From: Pseudomonadota bacterium
Lineage (GTDB): Bacteria > Pseudomonadota > Alphaproteobacteria > Rhizobiales > Rhizobiaceae
Reading direction: 5' to 3'
NCBI GenBank assembly: GCA_023404095.1
Contig: JAEYDD010000041.1
Coordinates: forward strand, 372,001-436,000
Length of the DNA stretch: 64,000 nucleotides
Both the position numbers and the translations under genes were made by a program. The notes under the pieces were generated by a model. That model was given only the letters and a program-made list of their open reading frames with translations. It made no database searches and was not told the origin of the DNA. This document shows, piece by piece, positions 25,595-33,955 of the stretch (positions are counted from its first letter, which is position 1; each line of letters begins with the position of its first letter).

Positions 25595-26305
25595 CTACTG
25601 CGCCGCCGGTGCCACCAGCACGCCCACCATCGCCTTGCCATCGGTGAAATAGCGGTCGCCGCCGCCGTTGCGGCCGTCCTGCGTCGGACCGACACCTTCG
25701 ATCTCGTAGGTGGAGCTCAACTGGCCAGCCGTCTGCAGGTCGCCGATGACGAGGTTGCGCTCGGCATCGACATCCGGCCCGATATGGTGGGTGATCTGGC
25801 CGGTGTCGTGGCTGAGGCCCACGCCGCGGTCGAAGCTTGCGGAGCCGAGCCACAGCGGCCTCCCGTCGTCGCCGGTCTGCTCGGTCTGCCAGAAGCGGAC
25901 ATGGTTGCGCTGGTCGGCGCTCTTGCCCACCGGCTTCTCGAAGGCGAGGTCCTGCTTGCGGCCTTCGAACAGAAGCGTGCTGACCGGCGCGTCGAGGTCC
26001 GGCCGGTCGAGCACGACGGAAAGGCCGATGTCGATCGAGGAGCGCAGCGTGATCCTGTCGGCTGGATCCCAATGTGCGGCCGCGAAGGCGCGGACGACCT
26101 CCTCCTTGGTGCCGACGAGGCCGACATTGATCGGATCGCCAGGAATATCGTCGGGGGTGACCGTGACCATGCTGTCGAGACTGCCGATCTTTTTCGCATC
26201 CCGGAAGATCCAGATCTCCGGCAGCACGAAATAGGCGACGAACAGGTAGAGACCCAGCAGCACCGTGATGCTGCCGACCGCCATATGCGATTTTTTCCGG
26301 ACCAT
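25595..26305 (-). CDS. LssY C-terminal-domain protein, membrane-anchored
   Basis: This 236-aa protein starts at the ATG giving MVRKKSHMAVG, with GGGGAG immediately upstream. One N-terminal transmembrane helix (ITVLLGLYLFVAYFVLPEIWIF) is followed by an LssY_C domain, with PINVGLVGTKEEVVRAF, AHWDPAD, LLFEGRKQDLAFEKPVG and HVRFW. LssY-type domains also occur at the end of DedA/PAP2 fusion proteins in Legionella; the stand-alone form has no established reaction. It sits between the urocanase-like and SBP56 genes on the same strand. Whether it belongs to the pathway or is a passenger is unclear. Confidence 0.8.
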   Translation of the reverse strand: MVRKKSHMAVGSITVLLGLYLFVAYFVLPEIWIFRDAKKIGSLDSMVTVTPDDIPGDPINVGLVGTKEEVVRAFAAAHWDPADRITLRSSIDIGLSVVLDRPDLDAPVSTLLFEGRKQDLAFEKPVGKSADQRNHVRFWQTEQTGDDGRPLWLGSASFDRGVGLSHDTGQITHHIGPDVDAERNLVIGDLQTAGQLSSTYEIEGVGPTQDGRNGGGDRYFTDGKAMVGVLVAPAAQ

Positions 26306-26576
26306 GCTCCCCGCCCCCCTTTCCCGCGCCGCGGTACTGCCTTGCGGCTGGACGACGGCCGCCAAGACTATCACAACGTTTGCGCGAAGGCAGCAAGACC
26401 GCACCAGGAGCGAACCTGAACGCGAGGCTGCGCTGCCATCACAACGCCATCGGCAGCTATTCCGTCATCCCCCACGAGCGCACCCCCTGAGCGGAAATAC
26501 TGGCCAGTCTTGCAGTCTGCATCCAACGCACCGCCATCCGTTGGCGCAGACCGCGGAACATGCTTCCTGACGCGTT

Positions 26577-28238
26577 TCACCCAGAGGGCACATGCCCGAT
26601 CCCTTTCTCGGCGATCTCGTCGAGGGCCTCTTCGTACCCCGCATCCGCATAGCGGATCACCCCCAGTGCCGTGTCGTTCGTAAGCGCATACCCCAGCCGC
26701 TCGGCGGCAGCATCCGTGCCATCGGCGACGAGGGTGACGCCGCAGCTCGTCATGTAGCCGGCATAGCCGCCGCCGCCGGAATGGACAGCGACGAGGTCGG
26801 CCATCGAGGAGGAGAGCAGCATGGCGTCGAGCAGCGGCCAGTCGGCGATTGCGTCCGAGCCGTCCTTCATCCGCTCGGTCATGATGTTGGGATGAGCCAT
26901 GGCGCCGGCGTCGAGATGGTCGCGGGAAAACGCCACGGGACCCTTCAATTCGCCGTCCGCGACCAGCCGGTTGACCGCCAGCGCCAGTTCCGTCCGCTCG
27001 CCGTGGCCGAGCCAGGCAATCCGCGCCGGCAGCCCCTCGAAGGGAACGTTCTCGCGCGCCAGCCGGATCCAGTTGGTGACGATGCGGTTGTCCGGGAACA
27101 TGTCCAGCACCAGATCGTCGATGCGGGCGATGTCGCTTTCCTCGCCCGATAGCGCCATCCAGCGGAACGGCCCGATGGCGCGCGCAAACAGGGGCCTGAG
27201 ATAGGCCTCGGTGAAGATCGGGATGTCGAAGGCGTTGGCAACGCCGCCCTCGCGGGCCTGGGTGCGGATCAGGTTGCCGTTGTCGAACACCTCCGCGCCC
27301 TTCCTCTGGAACTCCAGCATCGCGGACACATGCTCGACGATCGAGGCGCGGCTGGCCGCCATCAGCTGCCCCTGCCCGTCCTCGCGCAGAGATTTCACCT
27401 CCGCGGGTCCCATGCCCTTCGGCACGTAGCCGTAGACGAGGTCGTGCGCCGAGGTCTGGTCGGTGACAATGTCGGGCACGATGCCGCGCCTTGCTATCTC
27501 CGGATAGATCTCCGCCGCATTGCCGACGAGGCCGACCGAGGTGGCGCGCTTCTCCTTCACCGCCGCGTCGATCATCGCGAGCGCGGTGTAGAGGTCGGGC
27601 GCCACCTGTTCCAGATAGCCGACCGCCTTGCGCTTTTCCGCCCGCTCCGGGTCGATGTCGACGCAGAGGATCGCGGCCCCCGCCATGCGCCCGGCAAGCG
27701 GCTGCGCCCCGCCCATGCCGCCGAGCCCCGCCGTCAGGATGAAGCGGCCGGCGAGCGAGCCGGAAAAGCGCTTCTCGGCGATCCGCATGAAGATTTCGTA
27801 GGTGCCCTGGATCACCCCCTGGCTGCCGATGTACTGCCAGGCGCCGGCCGTCAGCCCGCCCCAGCAGATCAGGCCTTTTCGCTGCAAATCGTAGAACACC
27901 TCCGCTCTTGCCCACTGGCCGACGATGTTGCAGTTGGCCATGATGACAAGCGGCGCCTTCGCATGGGTCTTGAGCAGCCCCACCGGCTTGCCGGACTGGA
28001 TCAGCAGCGTCTGGTCCTCCTCCATCTCGCACAGCGCCTTGACGATAGCCCGGTGCGATGCCCAGTTGCGCGCAGCCTTGCCGAGTGCTGCATAGACCAC
28101 GAGGTTTTCGGGATCTTCGCCGACCGACAGCACGTTTTCCAGCAGCCGCAGCAACCCCTCCTGCCGCCAGCCCTTCGCGCGCAGCACCGGGCCACCGGGG
28201 ATCGGAAAGTTCGGATGGCGGGGATTGGGTTTCGGCAT
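26577..28238 (-). CDS. Urocanase-family hydratase lacking the active-site Cys (candidate thiourocanate-type hydratase)
   Basis: This 553-aa protein covers the whole urocanase length and keeps the NAD+ fold (LTAGLGGMGGAQPLA, GLVGNAAE, VTDQTSAHD). The urocanase signature FQGLPARICW reads FEGLPARIAW here, so the essential Cys is Ala408. The SGSVASP-type loop is DAGAMAHP (443-450), and HHGGGVGMG is HSGGGGYAG. The NAD chemistry may remain, but ordinary urocanate is an unlikely substrate. Its partners (an MIO-less lyase, DUF917 protein, hydantoinase and carbamoylase) point to thiourocanate or S-methyl-thiourocanate. The start ATG follows the family N-terminus; the longer frame upstream crosses repeats. 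Confidence 0.88.
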   Translation of the reverse strand: MPKPNPRHPNFPIPGGPVLRAKGWRQEGLLRLLENVLSVGEDPENLVVYAALGKAARNWASHRAIVKALCEMEEDQTLLIQSGKPVGLLKTHAKAPLVIMANCNIVGQWARAEVFYDLQRKGLICWGGLTAGAWQYIGSQGVIQGTYEIFMRIAEKRFSGSLAGRFILTAGLGGMGGAQPLAGRMAGAAILCVDIDPERAEKRKAVGYLEQVAPDLYTALAMIDAAVKEKRATSVGLVGNAAEIYPEIARRGIVPDIVTDQTSAHDLVYGYVPKGMGPAEVKSLREDGQGQLMAASRASIVEHVSAMLEFQRKGAEVFDNGNLIRTQAREGGVANAFDIPIFTEAYLRPLFARAIGPFRWMALSGEESDIARIDDLVLDMFPDNRIVTNWIRLARENVPFEGLPARIAWLGHGERTELALAVNRLVADGELKGPVAFSRDHLDAGAMAHPNIMTERMKDGSDAIADWPLLDAMLLSSSMADLVAVHSGGGGYAGYMTSCGVTLVADGTDAAAERLGYALTNDTALGVIRYADAGYEEALDEIAEKGIGHVPSG

Positions 28239-28287
28239 GCTTGTATCCTCTATATGGCCTCGGACTCTAGGACTTTCTGGCGGCATG

Positions 28288-28543
28288 CTCCTCATCCACC
28301 TGCCGGCATCTTCTCCCCGCAAGTGGGAGAATGACGATGTCGCACCGCCCGGCACCAACAGGGTTACATGCCCGTGCTTTAGGGCGTCGGTCCCTCTCCC
28401 CGCCTGCGGGGAGAGGGTCAGGGTGAGGGGCTGCAACGTCTGCGCTGTCCACGACGCTGAACGTCGGTCACCCTCGCGGCGGGAGCGGTTGGCGCCGCCC
28501 CCCATCCGCCTGCCGGCACCTTCTCCCCTCGAGCGGGGAGAAG
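28288..28543. repeat. RIME-like palindromic element cluster
   Basis: Three palindromic units fill most of the 331-bp gap between the DUF917 and urocanase-like genes. They are CTCCTCATCCACCTGCCGG..TTCTCCCCGC (from 28288), CCCTCTCCCCGCCTGCGGGG..GGTGAGGGG (to about 28433), and CCCATCCGCCTGCCGGCACC..GAGCGGGGAGAAGG (28499-28543). No gene is present between 28239 and 28569. The hairpins may affect expression of the urocanase-like gene relative to the four genes upstream. Confidence 0.75.
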
Positions 28544-28569
28544 GGCGATTGCCGCGCCGACCCACCCTT

Positions 28570-29673
28570 TCAAGGGGAGGGCGAAGAAGCCAGCGCATAC
28601 CGCGCAATCTCGATCCCCATCGCCTTCTCCACCGGCGGATAGACGGTCGGGTCGAGCACGCTCGATGCCAGCGGGATGACCGCCTTCGGCACATGCAGCA
28701 CGAACACCCGCATCCCCACCTCCAGTTGTCCGACGCTCAAGGGCTCAGCCTCCTGCGACAGCGTGGTGATCACGTCCGGGAAGGTGGCGAGCCGCACGCC
28801 GCCGGCGGTCTCCACCGCCATGTACTCGTTCATTACATGCAGGGTGACGGCATCGTCTCCACGGCCGAGCGTCACCGTGCCGATGTCGAAGGCTTCCTTC
28901 GTGTAGACCACCGACTTGCCGGTGATGACACCCTCGGAAAGGATTGCGCCGCCGGTCGTCGCAACGATCGCGTCGATCACCGCGGACGGCCCCCGCCCCT
29001 CGGCGGCCAGGATCGCCTCACCGAGCGCAAGCGCCAGCGAGATGCCGCCGAGGGCTGCGTTCGCCCGCACGTAGGATGCCCTCAGCGGATTGCGGCAGGA
29101 GGCGATGAAGCCGCCGGACTGGTCGGCGGCGGTGCGCAGCACCGGTGAGACCTTCGCCGTCGCGCCGCGCACGACGAGTTCGATGTAACGGTTTTCCGCG
29201 CGATTGCCCCCGGCCGCCGTCTGGATCATCGGCTCGGGCGAGCCCGCCATGCCGATAGAGCCCATGTCGCCGGTCGGGTGCGCGCGCATGTCGCCAACCG
29301 CATCCAGCACCTTGGTGCCGAGGATCGCCGACGGCAGCCAGCCGTTCAGGGTCGAGGACTTGCCGTTCTGGCCGACCATCAGCGCCGCCACTTTCTCGCC
29401 GAGCGCCTCCTGCAGCAACTCCACCGCGCGGACATAGTCGACGCCGCGCATCTCCCAGGGAGTGGTCGAGGCCGGCGCACCGATCGCTGCGGCGGTGGCC
29501 ACCCAGTCGTCATCGGCAAGTTCATCGATCGTGACCAGCTCCGGCCGGCCGATCGAGACCGCGGCATTTCCGAGCATGCGGCCGTGGTCGGTCCAGCCGC
29601 CGCCGCCGGCGGCATAGACAGAGCCGCCGCGCACCGCCGCCTCGACGTCTTTCTCCTTTAGAATCCGCCCCAT
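28570..29673 (-). CDS. DUF917 / S-methyl-thiohydantoin desulfurase family protein
   Basis: This 367-aa protein has the DUF917 pattern from MGRILKEKDVEAAVRGG, through YAAGGGGW, the DEL-DDDW and GAPAS region and NGWLPSAILGTKV, to a C-terminal beta-rich part with VGMRVFVLHVP. As I recall, this family (PF06032) was renamed after an S-methyl-thiohydantoin desulfurase that replaces the 2-methylthio group of a thiohydantoin with oxygen, releasing methanethiol. Here it would convert the product of the urocanase-like enzyme to hydantoin-5-propionate. The ATG overlaps the M20 stop (TGATG). The family assignment is firm; the exact reaction is inferred. Confidence 0.85.
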   Translation of the reverse strand: MGRILKEKDVEAAVRGGSVYAAGGGGWTDHGRMLGNAAVSIGRPELVTIDELADDDWVATAAAIGAPASTTPWEMRGVDYVRAVELLQEALGEKVAALMVGQNGKSSTLNGWLPSAILGTKVLDAVGDMRAHPTGDMGSIGMAGSPEPMIQTAAGGNRAENRYIELVVRGATAKVSPVLRTAADQSGGFIASCRNPLRASYVRANAALGGISLALALGEAILAAEGRGPSAVIDAIVATTGGAILSEGVITGKSVVYTKEAFDIGTVTLGRGDDAVTLHVMNEYMAVETAGGVRLATFPDVITTLSQEAEPLSVGQLEVGMRVFVLHVPKAVIPLASSVLDPTVYPPVEKAMGIEIARYALASSPSP

Positions 29674-30953
29674 CAGCCCGCCTCCTGACTCGGTTTCTGA
29701 AGATCGCCGTCCAGCTGAAGAACGGCTTGAAGGAGCACCGCCGCACCCAGCGCGATGTCGTCGGTCTCGGCAAACTCCTCCGGCGCATGGCTGCGCCCGC
29801 CGCGGCAGGGCACGAAGATCATTGCCGAACGCGTCACCCGAGCCATCCAGGCGGTGTCGTGCCCGGCCCCGGAGACCATGCGGCGATGGCTGGCGCCGGC
29901 AGCACTGCACGCCGCATCCAGAACCTTGACCAGCGTTGCGTCCGAAGGCGTCGGCGGATTGTCGGAGATGCGGCGCGGCGCTGATATCGCCGTCCCCGTC
30001 TCGCGGGCGATCTGCTCGGCCAACTGGTCGAGCGAATTGGCGAACAGCTCCATCATCGCCCGCTCCTCGGCGCGGGCGTCGATCAGAAGCCGGGCGCGGG
30101 AGGGGACGACGTTCGCCGCATTCGGCTCAATCGAAAACTCGCCTGTTGTCGCGGTGAAATGGAACTTGCCGCCGGAAAACGACTTCGCCAGTGCCTCGAC
30201 CCCCGTCACCAGCCGTGCGGCGGCGGCGAGCGCATCGGCGCGTCCGCCCATCGGCGTCGTCCCCGCATGATCCGCCCTGCCCTCCACCACGATCTCGATG
30301 CGCGTGATGCCGGCAATTGCGGTGACGACGCCGATGTCGAACTTCTCCTCCTCGAGCACCGGCCCCTGCTCGATGTGGAGTTCGAGGAAGGCCTTGATAT
30401 CCTTGCGCCCCTCGCCGGCCATGCGCTCCGGGTCGCCGCCGGCCTGGCGGATCCCCTCGGCAAGCGTCAGGCCGCCGCTCTCGCGGTGAAGCCAGTCCTC
30501 CGGCAGCATGCCGGCCATGCCGCGGCTGCCGATGCAGGAGACACCGAAGATGGAGACTTCCTCCGCGAGGAAGTCGACGACCTCCAGATCGTGCTCCAGC
30601 TCGGTGCCACGGTCGGCGAGCGCGCGTGCCACCTCCAGCGCCGCCGCGACCCCGGCGATGCCGTCGAAGCGGCCGCCGTCAGGAACGGTATCCGAATGCG
30701 AGCCGAGCATGATCGTGCCGAGCCCCGGGCCCCTTCCCGGCCGCCGGCCGATCAGGTTGCCGGCAGCGTCGATGCGGGTTTCGAGCCCGGCCTCGCGGAA
30801 CCGGGCTTCCAGGAACGCGCGGCCTTGCGGAAACAGCGCCGAAAACGCCCGCCGCGTATAGGGCCGGTCCGGCTCGGTGATCACCGCGAGCCCGTCGATC
30901 ACATCAGCGATCCGGGCCGGATCGACCGGAAGGTTGGTCCGTGGCGCGCTCAT
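29673..30953 (-). CDS. M20-family N-carbamoyl amino acid hydrolase (candidate N-carbamoyl-glutamate hydrolase)
   Basis: This 426-aa Zn-dependent amidohydrolase belongs to the hydantoinase/carbamoylase (allantoate amidohydrolase) branch of M20. Metal-site segments are LGSHSDTVPDGGRFDGIAG, EEVSIFGVSCIGSRGM, ELHIEQGPVLE and GHDTAWMA. The dimerisation/substrate segment is GRADHAGTTPMGGRADA. It should hydrolyse N-carbamoyl-L-amino acids to the amino acid, CO2 and ammonia. In this operon N-carbamoyl-L-glutamate is the expected substrate. Its ATG overlaps the upstream amidohydrolase stop (ATGA) and its stop overlaps the DUF917 start, so the three are translated as a block. Confidence 0.9.
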   Translation of the reverse strand: MSAPRTNLPVDPARIADVIDGLAVITEPDRPYTRRAFSALFPQGRAFLEARFREAGLETRIDAAGNLIGRRPGRGPGLGTIMLGSHSDTVPDGGRFDGIAGVAAALEVARALADRGTELEHDLEVVDFLAEEVSIFGVSCIGSRGMAGMLPEDWLHRESGGLTLAEGIRQAGGDPERMAGEGRKDIKAFLELHIEQGPVLEEEKFDIGVVTAIAGITRIEIVVEGRADHAGTTPMGGRADALAAAARLVTGVEALAKSFSGGKFHFTATTGEFSIEPNAANVVPSRARLLIDARAEERAMMELFANSLDQLAEQIARETGTAISAPRRISDNPPTPSDATLVKVLDAACSAAGASHRRMVSGAGHDTAWMARVTRSAMIFVPCRGGRSHAPEEFAETDDIALGAAVLLQAVLQLDGDLQKPSQEAG

Positions 30954-32332
30954 CGCCCGGACTCCGCGACGGGGAGCGTCGCCGGCGGCCGGACAAAAGC
31001 GCCGGTGCCGGGCTCGGCCAGCACCCGCCTGCCGTCGAAGACCAGCCGGCCGCGCAGGAAGGTGGCGGCCACCCGCCATGGCAGCTTCATGCCGTTGTAG
31101 GGCGACCAGCCGACGACGTTGTGGCCGCTCTCGGCGGCGTCGTAGGTGTGGGGCTCCGGCGTCAGCACGGTGATATCCGCATCCTTGCCCGGCTCCAGTG
31201 CCCCCTTCACATGGTCGAGACGGAAATGCCGGGCCGGGTTGAGGCTCATCAGTTGGGCCGCCCGCGTCAGCGGGATGCCGCGCTCAAGCGCGCCCTTGAC
31301 GAACAGCGGCGCCATGACCTCCAGCCCGGGCACGCCGGACGCATTGGAGAGCATGTCGGCATTGGACTTGCGGTCCTCCGACCAACTGACATGGTCGGTC
31401 GAGACCAGCGTGACGTTGCCGTCGGCCACGTGCCGCCAGAGTTTCTCCACCTCCGCCCGCGGGCGGATCGGCGGATTGATCTTCGCCTTGCCGCCGAGGC
31501 GGCGCACGTCGTTCTCCTCGTCGAGCGTCAAATAGTGGATACAGCACTCGATCGTCGCCCGATGCCCCTGCGCCCGGTAGGCTGCCGCGATCTCGTAGCC
31601 GCGGCCGAGCGAGCAATGCACCACATGCGCCGGGCAGCCGGTCGCCGCCCCCGTCTCGTAAACCTGGCAGGTCGCAAGCAGTTCCGTCAGCGGCGGCCGC
31701 GACAGGCCGTGCGCCCGCCAGTCGGAGATGCCGAGAGCACGCACCTTCCCGACCGCCGCCCGCACGGCCTCGTCGTCCTCGTTGTGCACGCCGGCGCTCA
31801 GCCCCGTCGGCGCAATCGCCCGGAAGCAGTCCTCGAGCAGTGCCGCCGGGATGCGCGGAAAGCGTTTCGGATCGGTGCCAAAGGTGGAGAACTTGAACGC
31901 GGCGACCCCGGCCTCGGCCATTTCTGCAATGCGCGCCGGCCCCTCTTCCGGATCGATCGTGCCGTAGAGGGCGAAATCGACCCGCGCCTGCCTGCCGGCA
32001 TGCGCCACCTTGCGCTGCACCGCTTCGCCCGAGCAGACGAGATCGCCCTCGTCATAGGGCATGTCGACGAGGGTGGTAACGCCGCCGGCCGCCGCCGACC
32101 GGGTCGACCAGATAAAATCCTCCTGGTTCTTCTGCGACAGCGAATGCACCTGCGCATCGATCACGCCTGGCAGGATCATCGCGCCCTTGAGGTCGTGGCG
32201 GTCGCGGGCGGCCGGCATCGCGCCCTGCCCGACATGCACCACCTTGCCATCCCGCACAGCCACATGCCCGCCCTCGACGATACGGTGGGGCAACACCACC
32301 GTCCCCTTCACTACCAGATCGAAATCGGCCAT
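30950..32332 (-). CDS. Cyclic amidohydrolase, dihydroorotase/hydantoinase family (candidate hydantoin-propionate hydrolase)
   Basis: This 460-aa TIM-barrel amidohydrolase resembles allantoinase and dihydropyrimidinase. The first metal motif is GVIDAQVHSLS, where the first His of the usual HxH is Gln. The later ligands look intact: FKFSTFG (candidate carboxylated Lys), VHNED, HVVHCSLGRG and VSTDHVSWSED. Family members open cyclic ureides. The partner downstream, translated from an overlapping ATGA, is a carbamoyl-amino-acid hydrolase, the classical hydantoinase-carbamoylase pair. Hydantoin-5-propionate to N-carbamoyl-L-glutamate is the likely step. It lies 15 bp after the lyase gene. Confidence 0.88.
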   Translation of the reverse strand: MADFDLVVKGTVVLPHRIVEGGHVAVRDGKVVHVGQGAMPAARDRHDLKGAMILPGVIDAQVHSLSQKNQEDFIWSTRSAAAGGVTTLVDMPYDEGDLVCSGEAVQRKVAHAGRQARVDFALYGTIDPEEGPARIAEMAEAGVAAFKFSTFGTDPKRFPRIPAALLEDCFRAIAPTGLSAGVHNEDDEAVRAAVGKVRALGISDWRAHGLSRPPLTELLATCQVYETGAATGCPAHVVHCSLGRGYEIAAAYRAQGHRATIECCIHYLTLDEENDVRRLGGKAKINPPIRPRAEVEKLWRHVADGNVTLVSTDHVSWSEDRKSNADMLSNASGVPGLEVMAPLFVKGALERGIPLTRAAQLMSLNPARHFRLDHVKGALEPGKDADITVLTPEPHTYDAAESGHNVVGWSPYNGMKLPWRVAATFLRGRLVFDGRRVLAEPGTGAFVRPPATLPVAESGR

Positions 32333-32347
32333 CGGCTCTCCCTCCGT

Positions 32348-33883
32348 CTAGCTCAGCGCGAAGAACACGTCGAAATCGTCCATCGGCGCCGCCGCCACGA
32401 ACGAGGCGAGCGCGTCCGGGCAGGCGAGGTCCCGATCCAGCGCCTCGATTTCAGCGGACATCAGGCGGTCCTTGCGGTAGAACTCCGTCACCTTCCGTAC
32501 GCGGTCATAGACGACGGCGGCGACGCCTTCGGGACTGTCGCTCGCAAGGTCGATCGCCTGCGCCGACAGCATCCCTTCCAGCGCCGCCAGCTGGCGCAGG
32601 TCGCGCACCTGGCTCTCCATCCGCTCCACGATCAGCGGCAGGAAGGTCGCCTCCTCCTCCAACCCGCCGGCAACCACGATCGATTGCGCCGAGATCGGCA
32701 CCGCCAATGACTGGATGCGCATGTAGAGTTCGACGGCGAGCTTGACCAGCGGCCCGAAGCCGGTAGCCGCCTCGCCGGGGGCGACGAGGTTGACCGGCAG
32801 GTTGCGGCGGACCCCGTTGGAAAGCAGCACACAGCGATTGAGCACGTTGCGGGCGAGATGGGCGAAACCGGTCTGTGCCGCCTCGACATAGAGGGCGGTC
32901 GACAGCGGCAGCGAGCCGCCGGATGCCATCACGTGGTCGTCGAGCACGACCGGGTTGTCGTCCGTCTGCGCCGTCGCCTCGACGATGCGCTCGGCGGCGT
33001 TCATCAGAGTGTCGAGGCAGGCGCCAAACACCTGCGCCGTCATGCGCAGGCTGAGCGGATCGTGAATCGCCGACGGCTTGGGCCAGGCGCAGGAGGCGGC
33101 CTGCGCCGAAAACCACCGCCCTGCCAGCGCCTCGCCATGCCCCGCAAGCCGCGCAGCCACGCGCCACGGATCGGAGGAGGCGCCGAGCGCCAGCGACGAC
33201 AACAGCCCCGTTACCATCAGGTTGCGGATCGCCTTGGCCGCCTCCCGGGTCACATCGGCGGCTGCCGCGTGCGCGATCGCATTCACGCTGAGGGCCGCCA
33301 GGGCATCGCGCGGCTGCATGCGGAACGGCTCCAGCCCGGCACGGGCGAGCGCGACCGCCGCGGGCAGACGCTCGCCCTCGAAGTAGGCCTCGCCCTCGCC
33401 GGTCAGGACCGACGCCACCTGCCCCATAAGGCCGATGTCGGCGCAGCCCATCGACCCGTGCCGGCGCACCACGGGAACGACGTCGCGTTCCAGCAGGCCA
33501 AGGAACGCATCCACGAGCTCGGGGCTGCACCCGGAATAGCCGGACAACGCGGTGTTGATGCGGATCGCCATCGCCTTGCGCACGATCGGCAGCGAGAACG
33601 GCTCGCCGGTGCCGAAATGATGCGCCCTGACCAGGTTGTGATTGAACTCCATCAGGTCGTCGACCGTCCAGAGCTTGTCCTTCATCGAGCCGACGCCGGT
33701 GTTGGAGCCGTAGATCGGCAGCCCGGCCGCGAGCCGGTCGGCGATGATCTTGCGCGAGGCGCCGATACGGCCCATGCCGATCTCGCAAGCCATCGGCCGG
33801 CCTGCCGCGCGCCCGATCTCCTCCAGCGCCGCAAAGCCCAGCGGTTCGCCCGTCAGATAGAAGGTCTCGGCACTCGCCAGCAT
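32348..33883 (-). CDS. HAL/PAL-family lyase without MIO triad (candidate ergothionase-type lyase)
   Basis: This 511-aa protein has full histidine ammonia-lyase length and fold: IYGSNTGVG with Tyr58 (equivalent to HAL Tyr53), DPLSLR, QTDDNPVV and ASGGSLPLSTALYVE. The MIO-forming Ala-Ser-Gly is Cys147-Ala148-Asp149 in GSMGCADIG, and the NGTQ motif is SVNA (199-202). Without MIO it cannot do classical ammonia elimination. Ergothionase, which eliminates trimethylamine from ergothioneine, is a known member of this family that lacks MIO, so that activity or one on S-methyl-ergothioneine is favoured. The ATG at 33883 has AGGAG seven bases upstream; the long upstream frame is rejected. It is the first gene of the operon. 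Confidence 0.9.
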   Translation of the reverse strand: MLASAETFYLTGEPLGFAALEEIGRAAGRPMACEIGMGRIGASRKIIADRLAAGLPIYGSNTGVGSMKDKLWTVDDLMEFNHNLVRAHHFGTGEPFSLPIVRKAMAIRINTALSGYSGCSPELVDAFLGLLERDVVPVVRRHGSMGCADIGLMGQVASVLTGEGEAYFEGERLPAAVALARAGLEPFRMQPRDALAALSVNAIAHAAAADVTREAAKAIRNLMVTGLLSSLALGASSDPWRVAARLAGHGEALAGRWFSAQAASCAWPKPSAIHDPLSLRMTAQVFGACLDTLMNAAERIVEATAQTDDNPVVLDDHVMASGGSLPLSTALYVEAAQTGFAHLARNVLNRCVLLSNGVRRNLPVNLVAPGEAATGFGPLVKLAVELYMRIQSLAVPISAQSIVVAGGLEEEATFLPLIVERMESQVRDLRQLAALEGMLSAQAIDLASDSPEGVAAVVYDRVRKVTEFYRKDRLMSAEIEALDRDLACPDALASFVAAAPMDDFDVFFALS

Positions 33884-33928
33884 CGAAGGACTCCTGTGGC
33901 GATCAACTCTATGCAAGACGTAGAATTC

Positions 33929-33955
33929 GGATATATCCCAATATCCGTACGATAT
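33929..33955. promoter_or_regulatory. Candidate LysR operator between lyase operon and LysR gene
   Basis: The 112-bp divergent region is locally AT-rich and holds a perfect palindrome GGATATATCC (33929-33938). Directly after it lies ATATC-N5-GATAT (33941-33955), a 15-bp dyad of LysR-box proportions. A further ATCC follows near 33965. The pattern suggests binding by the divergent two-domain LysR protein. Confidence 0.55.

Noticed and set aside
26577..28694. A 705-residue version of the urocanase-like protein
   Set aside because: The extra N-terminus is a translation of palindromic repeats and of the end of the DUF917 gene; the ATG at 28238 matches the family start.
26577..33883. Ordinary histidine-utilisation (hut) operon
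   Set aside because: Both the HAL-like and urocanase-like proteins lack the residues needed for the classical reactions, HutI is absent, and a hydantoinase, carbamoylase and DUF917 protein take the place of HutI/HutF/HutG.
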